From positions 1-32,672 of IMG/VR virus record IMGVR_UViG_3300038463_000495: DNA of 32,672 nucleotides; one strand, 5' to 3'. The DNA comes from a virus. The notes under the pieces were generated by a model. That model saw only the letters and a program-made list of their open reading frames with translations. It was not told the DNA's origin and did not search any database. Shown here piece after piece: positions 15,194-23,700 of this stretch (positions within the stretch are counted from its first letter, which is position 1; every line of letters starts with the position of its first letter). The translations under genes and the position numbers were made by a program.

Positions 15194-16090
15194 ATGAAAC
15201 GTGCCATCCTTGTCACGCTCCTCATTGGAGCCATGTTTTCACCGCTGGCGCTTTCTTTCAGCGCCAACCCAGCTACCCCAGTCGTTAAAAGCATCCCAGC
15301 CTTAGCGCCGACTACGGCGGCGCCGCTCTGTAAGCCTGACGATCCCAACTGCAAAGTTACTTCTGGCACGGCAAGCGCAATTACGCTCCTGATGCCAACT
15401 GCACCGGTTAACGCTGGCGATATGATAACGTTGGTAGTGCAGGGAGTGCCCACCGCACAATTGCCTAATCTACAACTAGTCATAACGCCCACCGCGGGCA
15501 TTACTGTCGTGCCAGGACAAGGCTTGAAGCCCACTGATCCAGTATTCATCGTGTTCCAAGCGAAGACCACAGGTACGTATACGTTCGTGGTGGCTTCGCC
15601 AGACGGCGCGAATGGTATGCTCTTGACTACGCAAGATCTGGTAGTCCTGCCTCCACCCCCCGCGCCCACACCAGTACCGCCGCCTGGACCTGGTCCGACG
15701 CCAGGCCCGAACCCGCCGCCGACACCTACACCCACAAAACTGCGCGCACTGTTTCTGTACGATCCAGCTACGCTTGATAAGCTCACCGAAGCGCAGCGGG
15801 AAATCATTTACTCTGTGCAGCCAGGTTCAGTACTTGACTACGTGACTACCCACGCGCTAACCGATACGGTTACAGACGCCGAAGGCGGCACTCACACAGT
15901 GTCCGCGTGGCGCAGGTTGCCTACAACTTCTGCACCTACAGCTTTTGGCGCACTCTGGGCGCCGTTGTTTACCGCTGCTAAAGGTACCCCAGGTATCATA
16001 GTGCAGTCAGGTGACAACGTAACTCGGTTTGACTTGCCAGCTACGGCAGCAGACGCCTTGAAGTTGCTTACGCCGCTCGGAGGCAACTAA
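15194..16090 (+). CDS. Secreted Ig-like protein with Pro-rich linker
   Basis: 298 aa. The N-terminus has a clear signal peptide (MKR followed by a hydrophobic stretch, likely cleaved after about residue 23). Residues about 60-150 are beta-rich and Ig-like (MITLVVQGVP, GTYTFVVASPDG). Residues about 155-185 are almost only Pro, Gly and Thr. The C-terminal domain (ALFLYDPATLDKLTEAQREI onwards) is an unrecognised alpha/beta fold. The layout resembles exported bacterial proteins rather than a typical virion protein, so bacterial origin is possible. It begins a run of overlapping genes (TAATG) leading to the papain-like protease, which suggests a joint extracellular or periplasmic role. Confidence 0.75.
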   Translation: MKRAILVTLLIGAMFSPLALSFSANPATPVVKSIPALAPTTAAPLCKPDDPNCKVTSGTASAITLLMPTAPVNAGDMITLVVQGVPTAQLPNLQLVITPTAGITVVPGQGLKPTDPVFIVFQAKTTGTYTFVVASPDGANGMLLTTQDLVVLPPPPAPTPVPPPGPGPTPGPNPPPTPTPTKLRALFLYDPATLDKLTEAQREIIYSVQPGSVLDYVTTHALTDTVTDAEGGTHTVSAWRRLPTTSAPTAFGALWAPLFTAAKGTPGIIVQSGDNVTRFDLPATAADALKLLTPLGGN

Positions 16091-16281
16091 TGTCCGAAGA
16101 AGAGGTTATTGACCGCGCCTTCGAAACCAGCCTTGCACAGTTGTTTAGCACGCTCTTTACGAATGCGGCGAGCGCTGTAGACGCGCCTGTGGGAGTAGCG
16201 GATCGATTTCGCAAAGGGGTCAGAATACTGCGCGAGGTGCGCGAACAAGCACTAGTAATAGTCAGAGAGCAGACCAAATAA
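16090..16281 (+). CDS. Small hypothetical protein between secreted protein and protease
   Basis: 63 aa, mostly helical and charged (FRKGVRILREVREQALVIV), not recognised. Both ends overlap neighbours by one base (TAATG), so it is translated in a chain with the secreted protein and the protease. No signal peptide. It could be a chaperone- or inhibitor-like partner of the protease, but only position suggests this. Confidence 0.7.
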   Translation: MSEEEVIDRAFETSLAQLFSTLFTNAASAVDAPVGVADRFRKGVRILREVREQALVIVREQTK

Positions 16282-18167
16282 TGCACGTAATCAATGATGA
16301 TAATTTCCAGGACGTAATGCGGGAAGCTGCGGCAGCAGGTCACGGCACCGGTTACGTCCCTAGCGATACGAAGCTTGCTACCAAGTTCACCGATTCCTAC
16401 ACGGTTATTCCGAGGGACCAGTGGACTTCGTTAATCACGCAAGGACAGGGCACGTTCCTGTCTGATTTAATTAAGGCAGCTAAGATCCCTGCTAAAGACC
16501 AGGACGGACTCGGGTATTGTGCCACCGCAGATACCGAAGTATTGACGGAAAAAGGCTTTGTCCCGTGGCCAGATTACAACGGTACGGACTTGCTGGCTAC
16601 GGTTAATGTGCCTACTGGCATGTTGGAGTTCCAGGCACCGCTGCGCGTGCACGCGTACGAATATTCTGGCGAGATGATTTATAGTACTAATCGTCGGCTA
16701 GATTTTGGCGTTACACCGGATCATAGGATGCTCGTGCGCAAATGGGATGAAGCGTCGCGCAGGCTGGCATCCGAATACACCTTTCAGCGCGCAGGCGAAC
16801 TAGGTTGGTATTGCGGAATGATGCACGCGCCTCGCGGGTTCATCGGTACTGAGCTACGAAGCGTCGGTATCGATGATGACCGTACGTACGACGGCGACGA
16901 TTTTTTGGCTATGCTGTCTCTTGTATGTTCTGACGGTTACGCTGGCGGCACAGAAAATACGCGTAACTGGGTGAGCTTTGCGTGCTTCGACGACGCGCGG
17001 CACGCGCAGCTGTCCGCGTTAGCATTGCGACTGGGTTTCCACGAACAGCCAGGGCGCCGCGGTGTCTGGATTCGCTATAATGCTGGCGCGTTAGCAAACT
17101 GGATCAGAGCAAACTGCTACGTACACACAGATCTAGGCGCAGCGCATAAGCGCGTACCAGCGCTGGTCAAACTATGCAATCAGCGACAGATTCAGCATTT
17201 TCTGGACTGCTATGGCGATCGTACACACGATATGTCGCAGCCAGATCCTCAGTTTTTTAGCACCAGCAAGCAAATAATTGACGATTTACAAGAGCTGCAT
17301 TTGCGTATCGGAAAGCGTAGTAGTATCCACAAAGCCGAACCCAAGTCGTCGACGCTTCGGGCTACTGGTCAGGTAATACGCGGTAAGCATGCTTTATATA
17401 CATTGTGCGTCTCGAAGACTGAGCGGTTGTGCCTCGAAAAGAAGAAACATATCGAGCAAGATCGATATAACGGCGTAGTTTACTGTGCTACTGTGCCTAA
17501 TAGTACGCTTGTTACGCGTCGTAACGGTAGCGTACTAATTTCAGGTAATTGTTGGGTCTACGCTTCGACAGAGACGGTGGAAGTCTGCCGCGCTATTCAA
17601 GGACAGCCGTACGTCAGCTTGTCACCAGAGAGTGTCGGCGGACCGCTGACTGGGTGGCGCAACGAGGGCGGTAATGGCTTGGACGCCCTACAGCAACTTA
17701 CAACTACCGGCGCGTGCGCTAACAGCTTTATGGACGCCGCCAATAGCTTGCACTCCAGCCGGTGGAAAACCGGGTGGCAAGCAGACTGCGCAAATCACAA
17801 GATTACAGCGTCGTGGACGTCGGTGTCGTCGTTTGACGAAGTGATTACCGCGCTGCTTCTCCGCATCCCAGTGTCGATCGGTTTGGACTGGTGGGGGCAC
17901 CAAGTGCTGCTCACCGACCCGGCGCTTGTCGGTAACGGCTACGGCGTAGTATTCCGCAACTCCTGGGGCGAAGATTGGCCCTCTGCAGGTGCCTCTGGGT
18001 GGTCGACCTTAACCGAAAGCAAATCCCAACCAGACGGCTCGTTTGCGGCGATCAACGTAACCGCGCTCGACGCCTCGTGGCACCAGGGCAAGCGGGTTGA
18101 CTCGCTCAGTGTTCTGGACTTCCACCAACGGTGTATTCAAAAAGCCATTGACCTACTTAAGGTGTAA
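16281..18167 (+). CDS. Papain-like (C1 family) cysteine protease interrupted by an intein
   Basis: 628-aa precursor; the mature protease would be 79 + 205 = 284 aa after removal of residues 80-423. Across the splice junction the sequence reads QDGLGY|CWVYASTETVE, matching the papain 'Q-x5-C-W' core: Gln74 is the oxyanion Gln and Cys424 the catalytic Cys. The remaining catalytic residues are His540 (WWGHQVLL) and Asn560 (FRNSWGEDW). The catalytic Cys is also the intein's +1 residue, so the unspliced precursor cannot act as a normal protease. No signal peptide is seen. The start overlaps the upstream stop (TAATG). A thioredoxin-like gene follows 2 bases later. A second C1-type peptidase begins at 32361. 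Confidence 0.92.
   Translation: MHVINDDNFQDVMREAAAAGHGTGYVPSDTKLATKFTDSYTVIPRDQWTSLITQGQGTFLSDLIKAAKIPAKDQDGLGYCATADTEVLTEKGFVPWPDYNGTDLLATVNVPTGMLEFQAPLRVHAYEYSGEMIYSTNRRLDFGVTPDHRMLVRKWDEASRRLASEYTFQRAGELGWYCGMMHAPRGFIGTELRSVGIDDDRTYDGDDFLAMLSLVCSDGYAGGTENTRNWVSFACFDDARHAQLSALALRLGFHEQPGRRGVWIRYNAGALANWIRANCYVHTDLGAAHKRVPALVKLCNQRQIQHFLDCYGDRTHDMSQPDPQFFSTSKQIIDDLQELHLRIGKRSSIHKAEPKSSTLRATGQVIRGKHALYTLCVSKTERLCLEKKKHIEQDRYNGVVYCATVPNSTLVTRRNGSVLISGNCWVYASTETVEVCRAIQGQPYVSLSPESVGGPLTGWRNEGGNGLDALQQLTTTGACANSFMDAANSLHSSRWKTGWQADCANHKITASWTSVSSFDEVITALLLRIPVSIGLDWWGHQVLLTDPALVGNGYGVVFRNSWGEDWPSAGASGWSTLTESKSQPDGSFAAINVTALDASWHQGKRVDSLSVLDFHQRCIQKAIDLLKV
16518..17549 (+). other. Intein in the papain-like protease (344 aa, LAGLIDADG type)
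   Basis: Residues 80-423 of the precursor. Block A starts with Cys (CATADTEVLTEKGF). Block B is VTPDHRM. The homing-endonuclease core has two LAGLIDADG-like motifs (FLAMLSLVCSDGY and a second near QIQHFLDCYGD). Block F/G is VVYCATVPNSTLV ... VLISGN followed by Cys+1. The penultimate residue is Gly instead of the usual His, as in the first beta-subunit intein. The second endonuclease motif is degenerate, so homing activity is uncertain. It resembles both beta-subunit inteins of this window (shared YCATVP/FCVTVP block). Confidence 0.92.
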
Positions 18168-18169
18168 CT

Positions 18170-18481
18170 ATGTACGGACTTGTTCTAGCACTTGCGTTAG
18201 TTAGCGGACAGCCCGGGTATACCGGCGTTGTCTGGGTTAAATCGGCGGCGTGTCCCGCGTGCACAGCTATGGAGAAGTCAGTCGACAAACTGCTTAGCGA
18301 GGGCGCACCTGTTATGGTAGTAGTTGTGGCTAACCAGGCGGAGCTCGCGCCGTACGATAACCACGGGCTCGTCCCGGTTACGATTCTGTACCGTGACGGT
18401 AAGGTCGTGGGGCGGAGCGTGGGCTACTTGGCGGATACGCAGTTGCGTAAAATGTTGACGAGCGTAAAGAAGAAAGAATAA
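18170..18481 (+). CDS. Thioredoxin-like protein with CPAC active site
   Basis: 103 aa. The first 13 residues are hydrophobic (MYGLVLALALVSG) and may be a short signal sequence or anchor. The thioredoxin fold is shown by VVWVKSAACPACTAMEK, with redox pair Cys28-Pro-Ala-Cys31, and by the cis-Pro motif VPVT at residues 68-71, then ILYRDGKVVGRSVGY. It would reduce or exchange disulfides. It directly follows the papain-like protease (2 bases), whose activity depends on a free catalytic Cys, so it may keep the protease or secreted partner reduced. That link is inferred. A strong terminator follows. Confidence 0.85.
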   Translation: MYGLVLALALVSGQPGYTGVVWVKSAACPACTAMEKSVDKLLSEGAPVMVVVVANQAELAPYDNHGLVPVTILYRDGKVVGRSVGYLADTQLRKMLTSVKKKE

Positions 18482-18503
18482 GTACCTGTACAGGCGGTAC
18501 GGA

Positions 18504-18540
18504 GAAGCCCGCAGCTTTACGCTAGCGGGCTTCTTTTTTA
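18504..18540 (+). terminator. Strong rho-independent terminator
   Basis: GAAGCCCGC (18504-18512) pairs with GCGGGCTTC (18525-18533) and is followed by TTTTTTA. It closes the transcription unit that ends with the thioredoxin-like gene. Confidence 0.93.
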
Positions 18541-18548
18541 GCTATCAG
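18535..18548 (+). repeat. 14-base motif TTTTTAGCTATCAG following a terminator (copy 2)
   Basis: Exact match to 4934-4947, again directly after a strong terminator stem and upstream of a gene. See copy 1. Confidence 0.5.
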
Positions 18549-18571
18549 AACCTTACCGCGTAGGTTATCAT
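18543..18571 (+). promoter_or_regulatory. Possible promoter before the 167-aa gene
   Basis: A -10-like TATCAT (18566-18571) is the same as in the strong 4538 promoter. The sequence 17 bases upstream (TATCAG) is a poor -35. Position after a terminator and 30 bases before a gene makes a promoter likely, but the exact element is uncertain. Confidence 0.35.
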
Positions 18572-18600
18572 AGTAGCGGACTCAAACGAAGGAGAAGAAG

Positions 18601-19104
18601 ATGCCATTAGAAGGCGAAAGTCGCCACTGCCGATTCCAGAAGTACGAGTTTTATGCCGAGAGGGGCATGATTACTCTTGTGGATACGGAGGCGGCGCAAG
18701 ATTCCTCAAAACACGTAGATGATTACACGTGGAGAATTTCCCCGGGTGCCTTTATGGCGCGCGCAATCGCTGCCATGGTACAGGAGCCAGACAAGTACGC
18801 AGACAAGCTCGGTCGCCTACGCAAGCTGGTTACAGATGCAGCGGAGATTTGCAAGATAGCAAAAGCGTTCGGCGACCCGACAGATCCGTCAGTTCTTGAT
18901 CACGTGATCAAACACCAGCGCAAAAACTCAATCGTGATGCCGCACGAACTACCGCCGATTTCTATGCCCGGGCTGCCGACGATCAAATACAAACTCGACG
19001 GACATACGGTAGCTGGCGACATTCTGACCAAGGGCTATACACTAACACCTGACCTTATGGCAACGCCCGCTGAAATGGCAGCCGTAAAGAAAACGAGGAA
19101 CTAA
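18601..19104 (+). CDS. Hypothetical protein
   Basis: 167 aa, not recognised. GAAGGAGAAGAAG before the ATG is a strong ribosome site. A mixed N-terminal part is followed by a helical middle (AFMARAIAAMVQEPDKYADK and on to about residue 90) and a Pro-rich C-terminal segment (LPPISMPGLPTIKYKLDG). No membrane segment or enzyme motif. It is the first gene of the run of virion-like genes leading into the RNA polymerase and follows a probable promoter. Confidence 0.75.
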   Translation: MPLEGESRHCRFQKYEFYAERGMITLVDTEAAQDSSKHVDDYTWRISPGAFMARAIAAMVQEPDKYADKLGRLRKLVTDAAEICKIAKAFGDPTDPSVLDHVIKHQRKNSIVMPHELPPISMPGLPTIKYKLDGHTVAGDILTKGYTLTPDLMATPAEMAAVKKTRN

Positions 19105-19105
19105 G

Positions 19106-19447
19106 ATGACGCCACGCGAGGCTTTCAAGTTAGGATTTTTGCAGAAGTGCGCAGCCGACGGGCTCTCTAATGAGGACATCCTCGCGCGTATCCGGCACGC
19201 GAAGTTCTTGAAGACTGGCGAGTGGTTTCCTGGACAGGACGCGCTCACCACCGCTGCGAAAGTTGGTATCGGCGGCGCAATGGTACTGCCGCCGCTTGCT
19301 GGTGTTCTAGGCGGCTCGCTGCTCGCAGACGCTACAAGCCGCGACTACAATACCGACGAAGCAAAGAAGCGTGAAGAACTTGCTGAGTACCAGCGGGCAC
19401 TCAAAGCAATGCAGTCGCTGCACGCGAAACAGCACGCAGTAGAGTAA
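19106..19447 (+). CDS. Small virion-like protein with membrane-like segment
   Basis: 113 aa. The N-terminus (EAFKLGFLQKCAADGLSNED) is an amphipathic helix of a type that recurs at the ends of large-phage structural proteins. Residues about 48-74 (AAKVGIGGAMVLPPLAGVL) are Gly/Ala-rich and hydrophobic, and the C-terminus is a charged helix (ELAEYQRALKAMQSLHAKQH). Not assigned to a family. It starts one base after the preceding stop codon and probably acts with the neighbouring 300-aa virion-like protein, which has the same layout. Confidence 0.72.
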   Translation: MTPREAFKLGFLQKCAADGLSNEDILARIRHAKFLKTGEWFPGQDALTTAAKVGIGGAMVLPPLAGVLGGSLLADATSRDYNTDEAKKREELAEYQRALKAMQSLHAKQHAVE

Positions 19448-19450
19448 GAC

Positions 19451-19849
19451 ATGTCCCCAGTGCAGAAATACCTTGGCGAGCAACACGAGCGCTACGGTGG
19501 AAGGTTGCAGTGGCCAGGTGCGCACGGTTTCCCCTTTCTTGGAGACGCGCCGCCTTCGCTAAAGCAGCACGAAGTTGAAGCGTTACCGACCTGCGGCAGA
19601 GCGTACGAAAAGGTCTTTGACCTTAATGACCCAGCAGACGCAGAGTACTACAACTGGGTACGCGATCGTATCCGTAATGGATTATTTGTGCAGGATTTTA
19701 AAAGAGAGCGATGGCCAGATGACAAGCAGTGTCCTACGATCTACCTAGAGTGGACGCAGTGCTTTACTGCGATGCCGCAGAAAACGTCTACAGGTGGGAG
19801 CATACAAAACACAAATGCAAAACAATTCACACTCAGGCGACCTACGTAA
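19451..19849 (+). CDS. Hypothetical protein
   Basis: 132 aa, not recognised. It is rich in aromatic and charged residues (WPGAHGFPFLGDAPPSL, YYNWVRDRIRNGLFVQDF, TIYLEWTQCF) and looks compact and soluble, with no signal or membrane helix. It starts 3 bases after the preceding gene and overlaps the next by about 35 bases, so it belongs to the same operon. The final 15 residues are polar and disordered-looking. Confidence 0.68.
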   Translation: MSPVQKYLGEQHERYGGRLQWPGAHGFPFLGDAPPSLKQHEVEALPTCGRAYEKVFDLNDPADAEYYNWVRDRIRNGLFVQDFKRERWPDDKQCPTIYLEWTQCFTAMPQKTSTGGSIQNTNAKQFTLRRPT

Positions 19850-20714
19850 ACAAGCGATGAACCCCGCCGACATCGAACAAGCACGCTCCGAAGCCGCACA
19901 ACGAATCTGGCAGATGATTTTGCTCGGCGGTGGTGCGGGTGCTGTAGGCGGCGCGGGGTTAGGGCTCGGCAAGATGATGACCGAGCAAAAGCCGTACACG
20001 CCCGATCCTTCCTTCCAGTCTGTCGACGTGATGTTGCCAGAGGAAAAGAAGAAGCAGCAGATCGCTAAGATCGCTGCCGCGTCTGTGACGGGCGCGCTCA
20101 CAAAAACAGCGAACCCGCAGCCTAGTGTTGCTGCGCAAGGGCTGGACTGGCTCACACGCAAAACGCGAGATATGATGCCCACAGATGGCTGGGCGGGCGA
20201 GTTATTCGGCAGCAAAGCGGACGGTGTCGGGCAAGTGCCCGCTGTGCTAGGTCTTGGCGTCCCCCTGGGGCTAGGCGCGATGTACGCGGGCTTTAAGGGT
20301 ACGCACGGCTTGGTTGATTCACTCCGCCAGCATGAGGTCGACAGCAAGCTTAAGAAGACAAAGGAAGACTACAGCAACTTTGTCTTGAAGAACCTCGCCA
20401 ACAAGCAAGCCAGCGACGCGGCGGTGGAGCGCGAACTGGATGACCTGGCGGACCTGTACGAGAAAGACGCTGTGGCGAACCCCCTGGCGCCGATTACCGA
20501 TAATCTACAACGCGTAAAGAACTACGCTGAGAGTATCTACGCCCCGTACGCGTTGCTGTCCGCGCTAGGCGCTGGCAAGCTCAGCTATGACTATTTCAAG
20601 AAGCGCAGCCCGGAAGAAATACAGGAAGAAGCCCTGCACAGGCGCGCGAAAGAGCGTTACGGCGGCACGACCCCAATCTTCTTAGAACCTAAGCCCGGTG
20701 GCGACCCTGTCTAA
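19815..20714 (+). CDS. Virion-like protein with glycine-zipper segments
   Basis: About 299 aa from ATG 19815. GTG 19794 and ATG 19857 are alternative starts and none has an ideal ribosome site. It has a Gly-rich hydrophobic stretch near the N-terminus (ILLGGGAGAVGGAGLGLG), a second in the middle (VLGLGVPLGLGAMYAGF), long charged helices (VDSKLKKTKEDYSNFVLKN) and a third weak hydrophobic part near the end. Not recognised as a family. The pattern suits an internal virion or ejection protein. Its stop codon overlaps the start of the RNA polymerase gene (TAATG), so the two are translated together. This supports co-packaging of the polymerase, but does not prove it. Confidence 0.75.
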   Translation: MQNNSHSGDLRKQAMNPADIEQARSEAAQRIWQMILLGGGAGAVGGAGLGLGKMMTEQKPYTPDPSFQSVDVMLPEEKKKQQIAKIAAASVTGALTKTANPQPSVAAQGLDWLTRKTRDMMPTDGWAGELFGSKADGVGQVPAVLGLGVPLGLGAMYAGFKGTHGLVDSLRQHEVDSKLKKTKEDYSNFVLKNLANKQASDAAVERELDDLADLYEKDAVANPLAPITDNLQRVKNYAESIYAPYALLSALGAGKLSYDYFKKRSPEEIQEEALHRRAKERYGGTTPIFLEPKPGGDPV

Positions 20715-23700
20715 TGGCAAATCTTGTAGACCTCGACAAGTTTGGCGGACCGCCCGGTACGCGGGCACTCGGCGACGTGGATGCTACGCGTACCGCTATC
20801 TACGATAGCGCGCTCTCCGCTGCTAAGACCCTAGAGCCGGTATCCAACCAGAAGTACATCCTCTCGCTCACCGACCCTGCGTTTGAGGGTCCAGAGGGCT
20901 ACACTATAGCCGACGAGAAGGCAGCTATCCTACAGGGTAAATCCCTAGGACGTCGGCTGAGAGGAACGTGGAACCTCCACACCAACGAACCGGAACCTAA
21001 GCTCGTAGACCAGCGGCGCGTCACCGTTGCGAACATCCCGCACATTACACCGAGAGGTACGTTTATCCTCGGGGGTAACGAGTACTCACTCTCCCACCAG
21101 ATGCGTTTGCGTCCAGGTATCTTTACGCGCGTTAAGGAATCTGGCGAACTCGAGTCCCACGTGAACGTAGCAAAGGGGCGCGGACACCGGTACTTCTTAG
21201 ACCCAGACTCTGGCGTCTTTCGTATTCAGATGGGGCAAGCGCGGATGCCGCTGCTGCCGGTGCTACAAACTCTCGGCGCTTCCGATAAAGACATCCGCGC
21301 AGCGTGGGGTAATGAGCTGTACGCTGCAAACGCCGCTAAGAGCGAACCGGGAGTACTCAAAAAGCTGTACAAGAAGTTCTCCAATAAGCCGATGCCAGAG
21401 GACGAGGGCGGAATAAAGGACGCTATCCACGCGGCGTTCGACGAGATGACCCTAGATCCAGAGGTCACCCAGCGCACCCTCGGCAAACCGTACAGCAAAG
21501 TAACTCCCGAGGTTATCCTAGCTGCAACTAAGAAGCTGCTGCGGGTACACCGACGTGAAGAAGAACCGGATGACCGAGACGCTATGGCGTTCCAGCAGAC
21601 GCTCGGGCCAGAAGATCTAATCTCGGAGCGGATCTCTAAGGGCGGTCCTGACGTACGCAGGGCGCTCTGGAAAGCAACCTTGCCTGGTAACCTGCAGCGT
21701 ATACAACCTGGTGTCCTAGACACCACGGTGCGTAACGCGATTCTGAAATCAGGGCTGGGTAACCCTCTTGAAGAAATCAATCCCGCAGAGTTATACGACC
21801 AGCGAATGCGCATAACGCGGATGGGCGAGGGCGGTATTGCGAGCGCTGACTCGGTGCCAGATGAGAGCCGCTCGGTACAGCCCAGCCACCTCGGTTTTAT
21901 AGATCCGGTACACACGCCGGAATGCTTTGGATTTTTATCCGAAGTGATGACTAAAACAGGTTGGATGTATTGGTCCACTGTAACGCCAGATACATTGTTT
22001 GCATGTCAGATTGACGGACGGCTTGAATATCATAAAGCCGAACGGCTTATTTGTGAGCCGTATGAGGGTCTGATGTATGGGGCTAGAAGCGCTACAACGA
22101 GTTACCTCGTGACTCCGACGCATAGAATTTGGACGCGTCCGGACCACGATGCATGTCCCAAATACCGTTTTGAAGAGGCGCAACGTACACACGAACGTCC
22201 ACGTAAGGTACAGTGTGGGGGCCACGGTGCATTTGTAGGCTGCGAGCTTGAATATTTCCGACTGCCAGCCGTGCCAATACGCAGCAACAGCCAGAAGGTT
22301 TATGACCCAATTCCGATCAATGATTGGGCCGAATTTATGGGCTGGTTTTTGTCAGAAGGTTGGACAGGTGGTAAATCGTCCATAAGTATCAGTCAGTCGC
22401 GTATGCGATATCCTAAGCATTGCACAGCAATCGAAGCACTATTCGAGCGGCTCGGGTGGACGTGGTCATATAAGGCGAAGAAGGGCGGCGGTGACTATAC
22501 TGTATGTGGCAAGCAGCTGGCCAAGTATCTAGGGCAATTTGGACTGTCACAGGATAAGTACATCCCCGAAGATTTGCTCAATGCGCCCGAAGTAGCGCGG
22601 CGCATCCTACTCGATACATTGCTTTGCGGAGATGGGCGTAAGGGCGCAACCTTACAGTATTGCACCGTAAGCAAGCGCCTCGCTGACGACGTACAACGTC
22701 TTTGTTTTGGGCTAGGTATTTCTACGCGCATCATCTTCGAACCCGACGAGCGCGAGCAGTCGAACTTTGGCGGTACGTATGTCGTTCATCTGCACAAGTA
22801 CAATGAACGAGTGTTCAATAATCGGCTAAAGGCTGCGGACAGTGGTTATTACACCCAGCACTACAAGGGTCTCGTTTATTGTGCCACCGTACCAGGTGGG
22901 CTGCTTTATTGCCGCCATGGCGATACTGGCGGGCATTGGACTGGTAACTCAGGCAAGATTGGCATCGACACACGTATGGCGTTCCGCACCCTTAAGGGTC
23001 ACGACGGGCGGCTCTACTCGCGCTTCCTAAACGCCAAAACCGGGCAACCCGAGTGGCAATCGCCGCAAGATCTAGCCGATAAGGTAGTAGCCTTTCCGGG
23101 CGAGTTAGAGAGCGGCGAGCGGTATGTGCGCGCGCAGCATAAGGGCAAGCTACAATATGTACACAGGAACAAAGTTGACCACCAACTAGCGCATATGACC
23201 GAGGCTTTCGGTCCCTTGGCGTCTCTAGTTCCTTTGAAGCAAAACGCCTTCGCCCAACGCGTCTCTATGGGTTCGCGCATGTTGACCCAGGCGTTGCCGC
23301 TTGTAGACGCCGAAGCCCCCCTAGTGCAATCAGGTATCCCGGGCACGAACGAATCATTCGAGTCCGCGTTGGGCACTGCTATGGGCGCTGCGCGGGCACC
23401 TACTGCGGGACAAGTGCTGGAAGTTACCCCCAACTACATTAAGCTGCGCGGCGACGACCGTAAGGTGCACCACGTAGAATTGTATAACCATTTTCCGCAC
23501 AACAGGAAAACATACACCCACAACACCCCGATCGTTAAGCCAGGCGATCGCGTAGCGCAAGATCAGTTGCTGGCGCCCTCTAACTTCACTGACAAAGAAG
23601 GAGTCACCGCGCTCGGGAAGAACCTACGCGTAGGATACATGGCGTACAAGGGACATAACTTCGAAGACGCGGTGGTTATGTCGGAATCCGCCGCAAAGAA

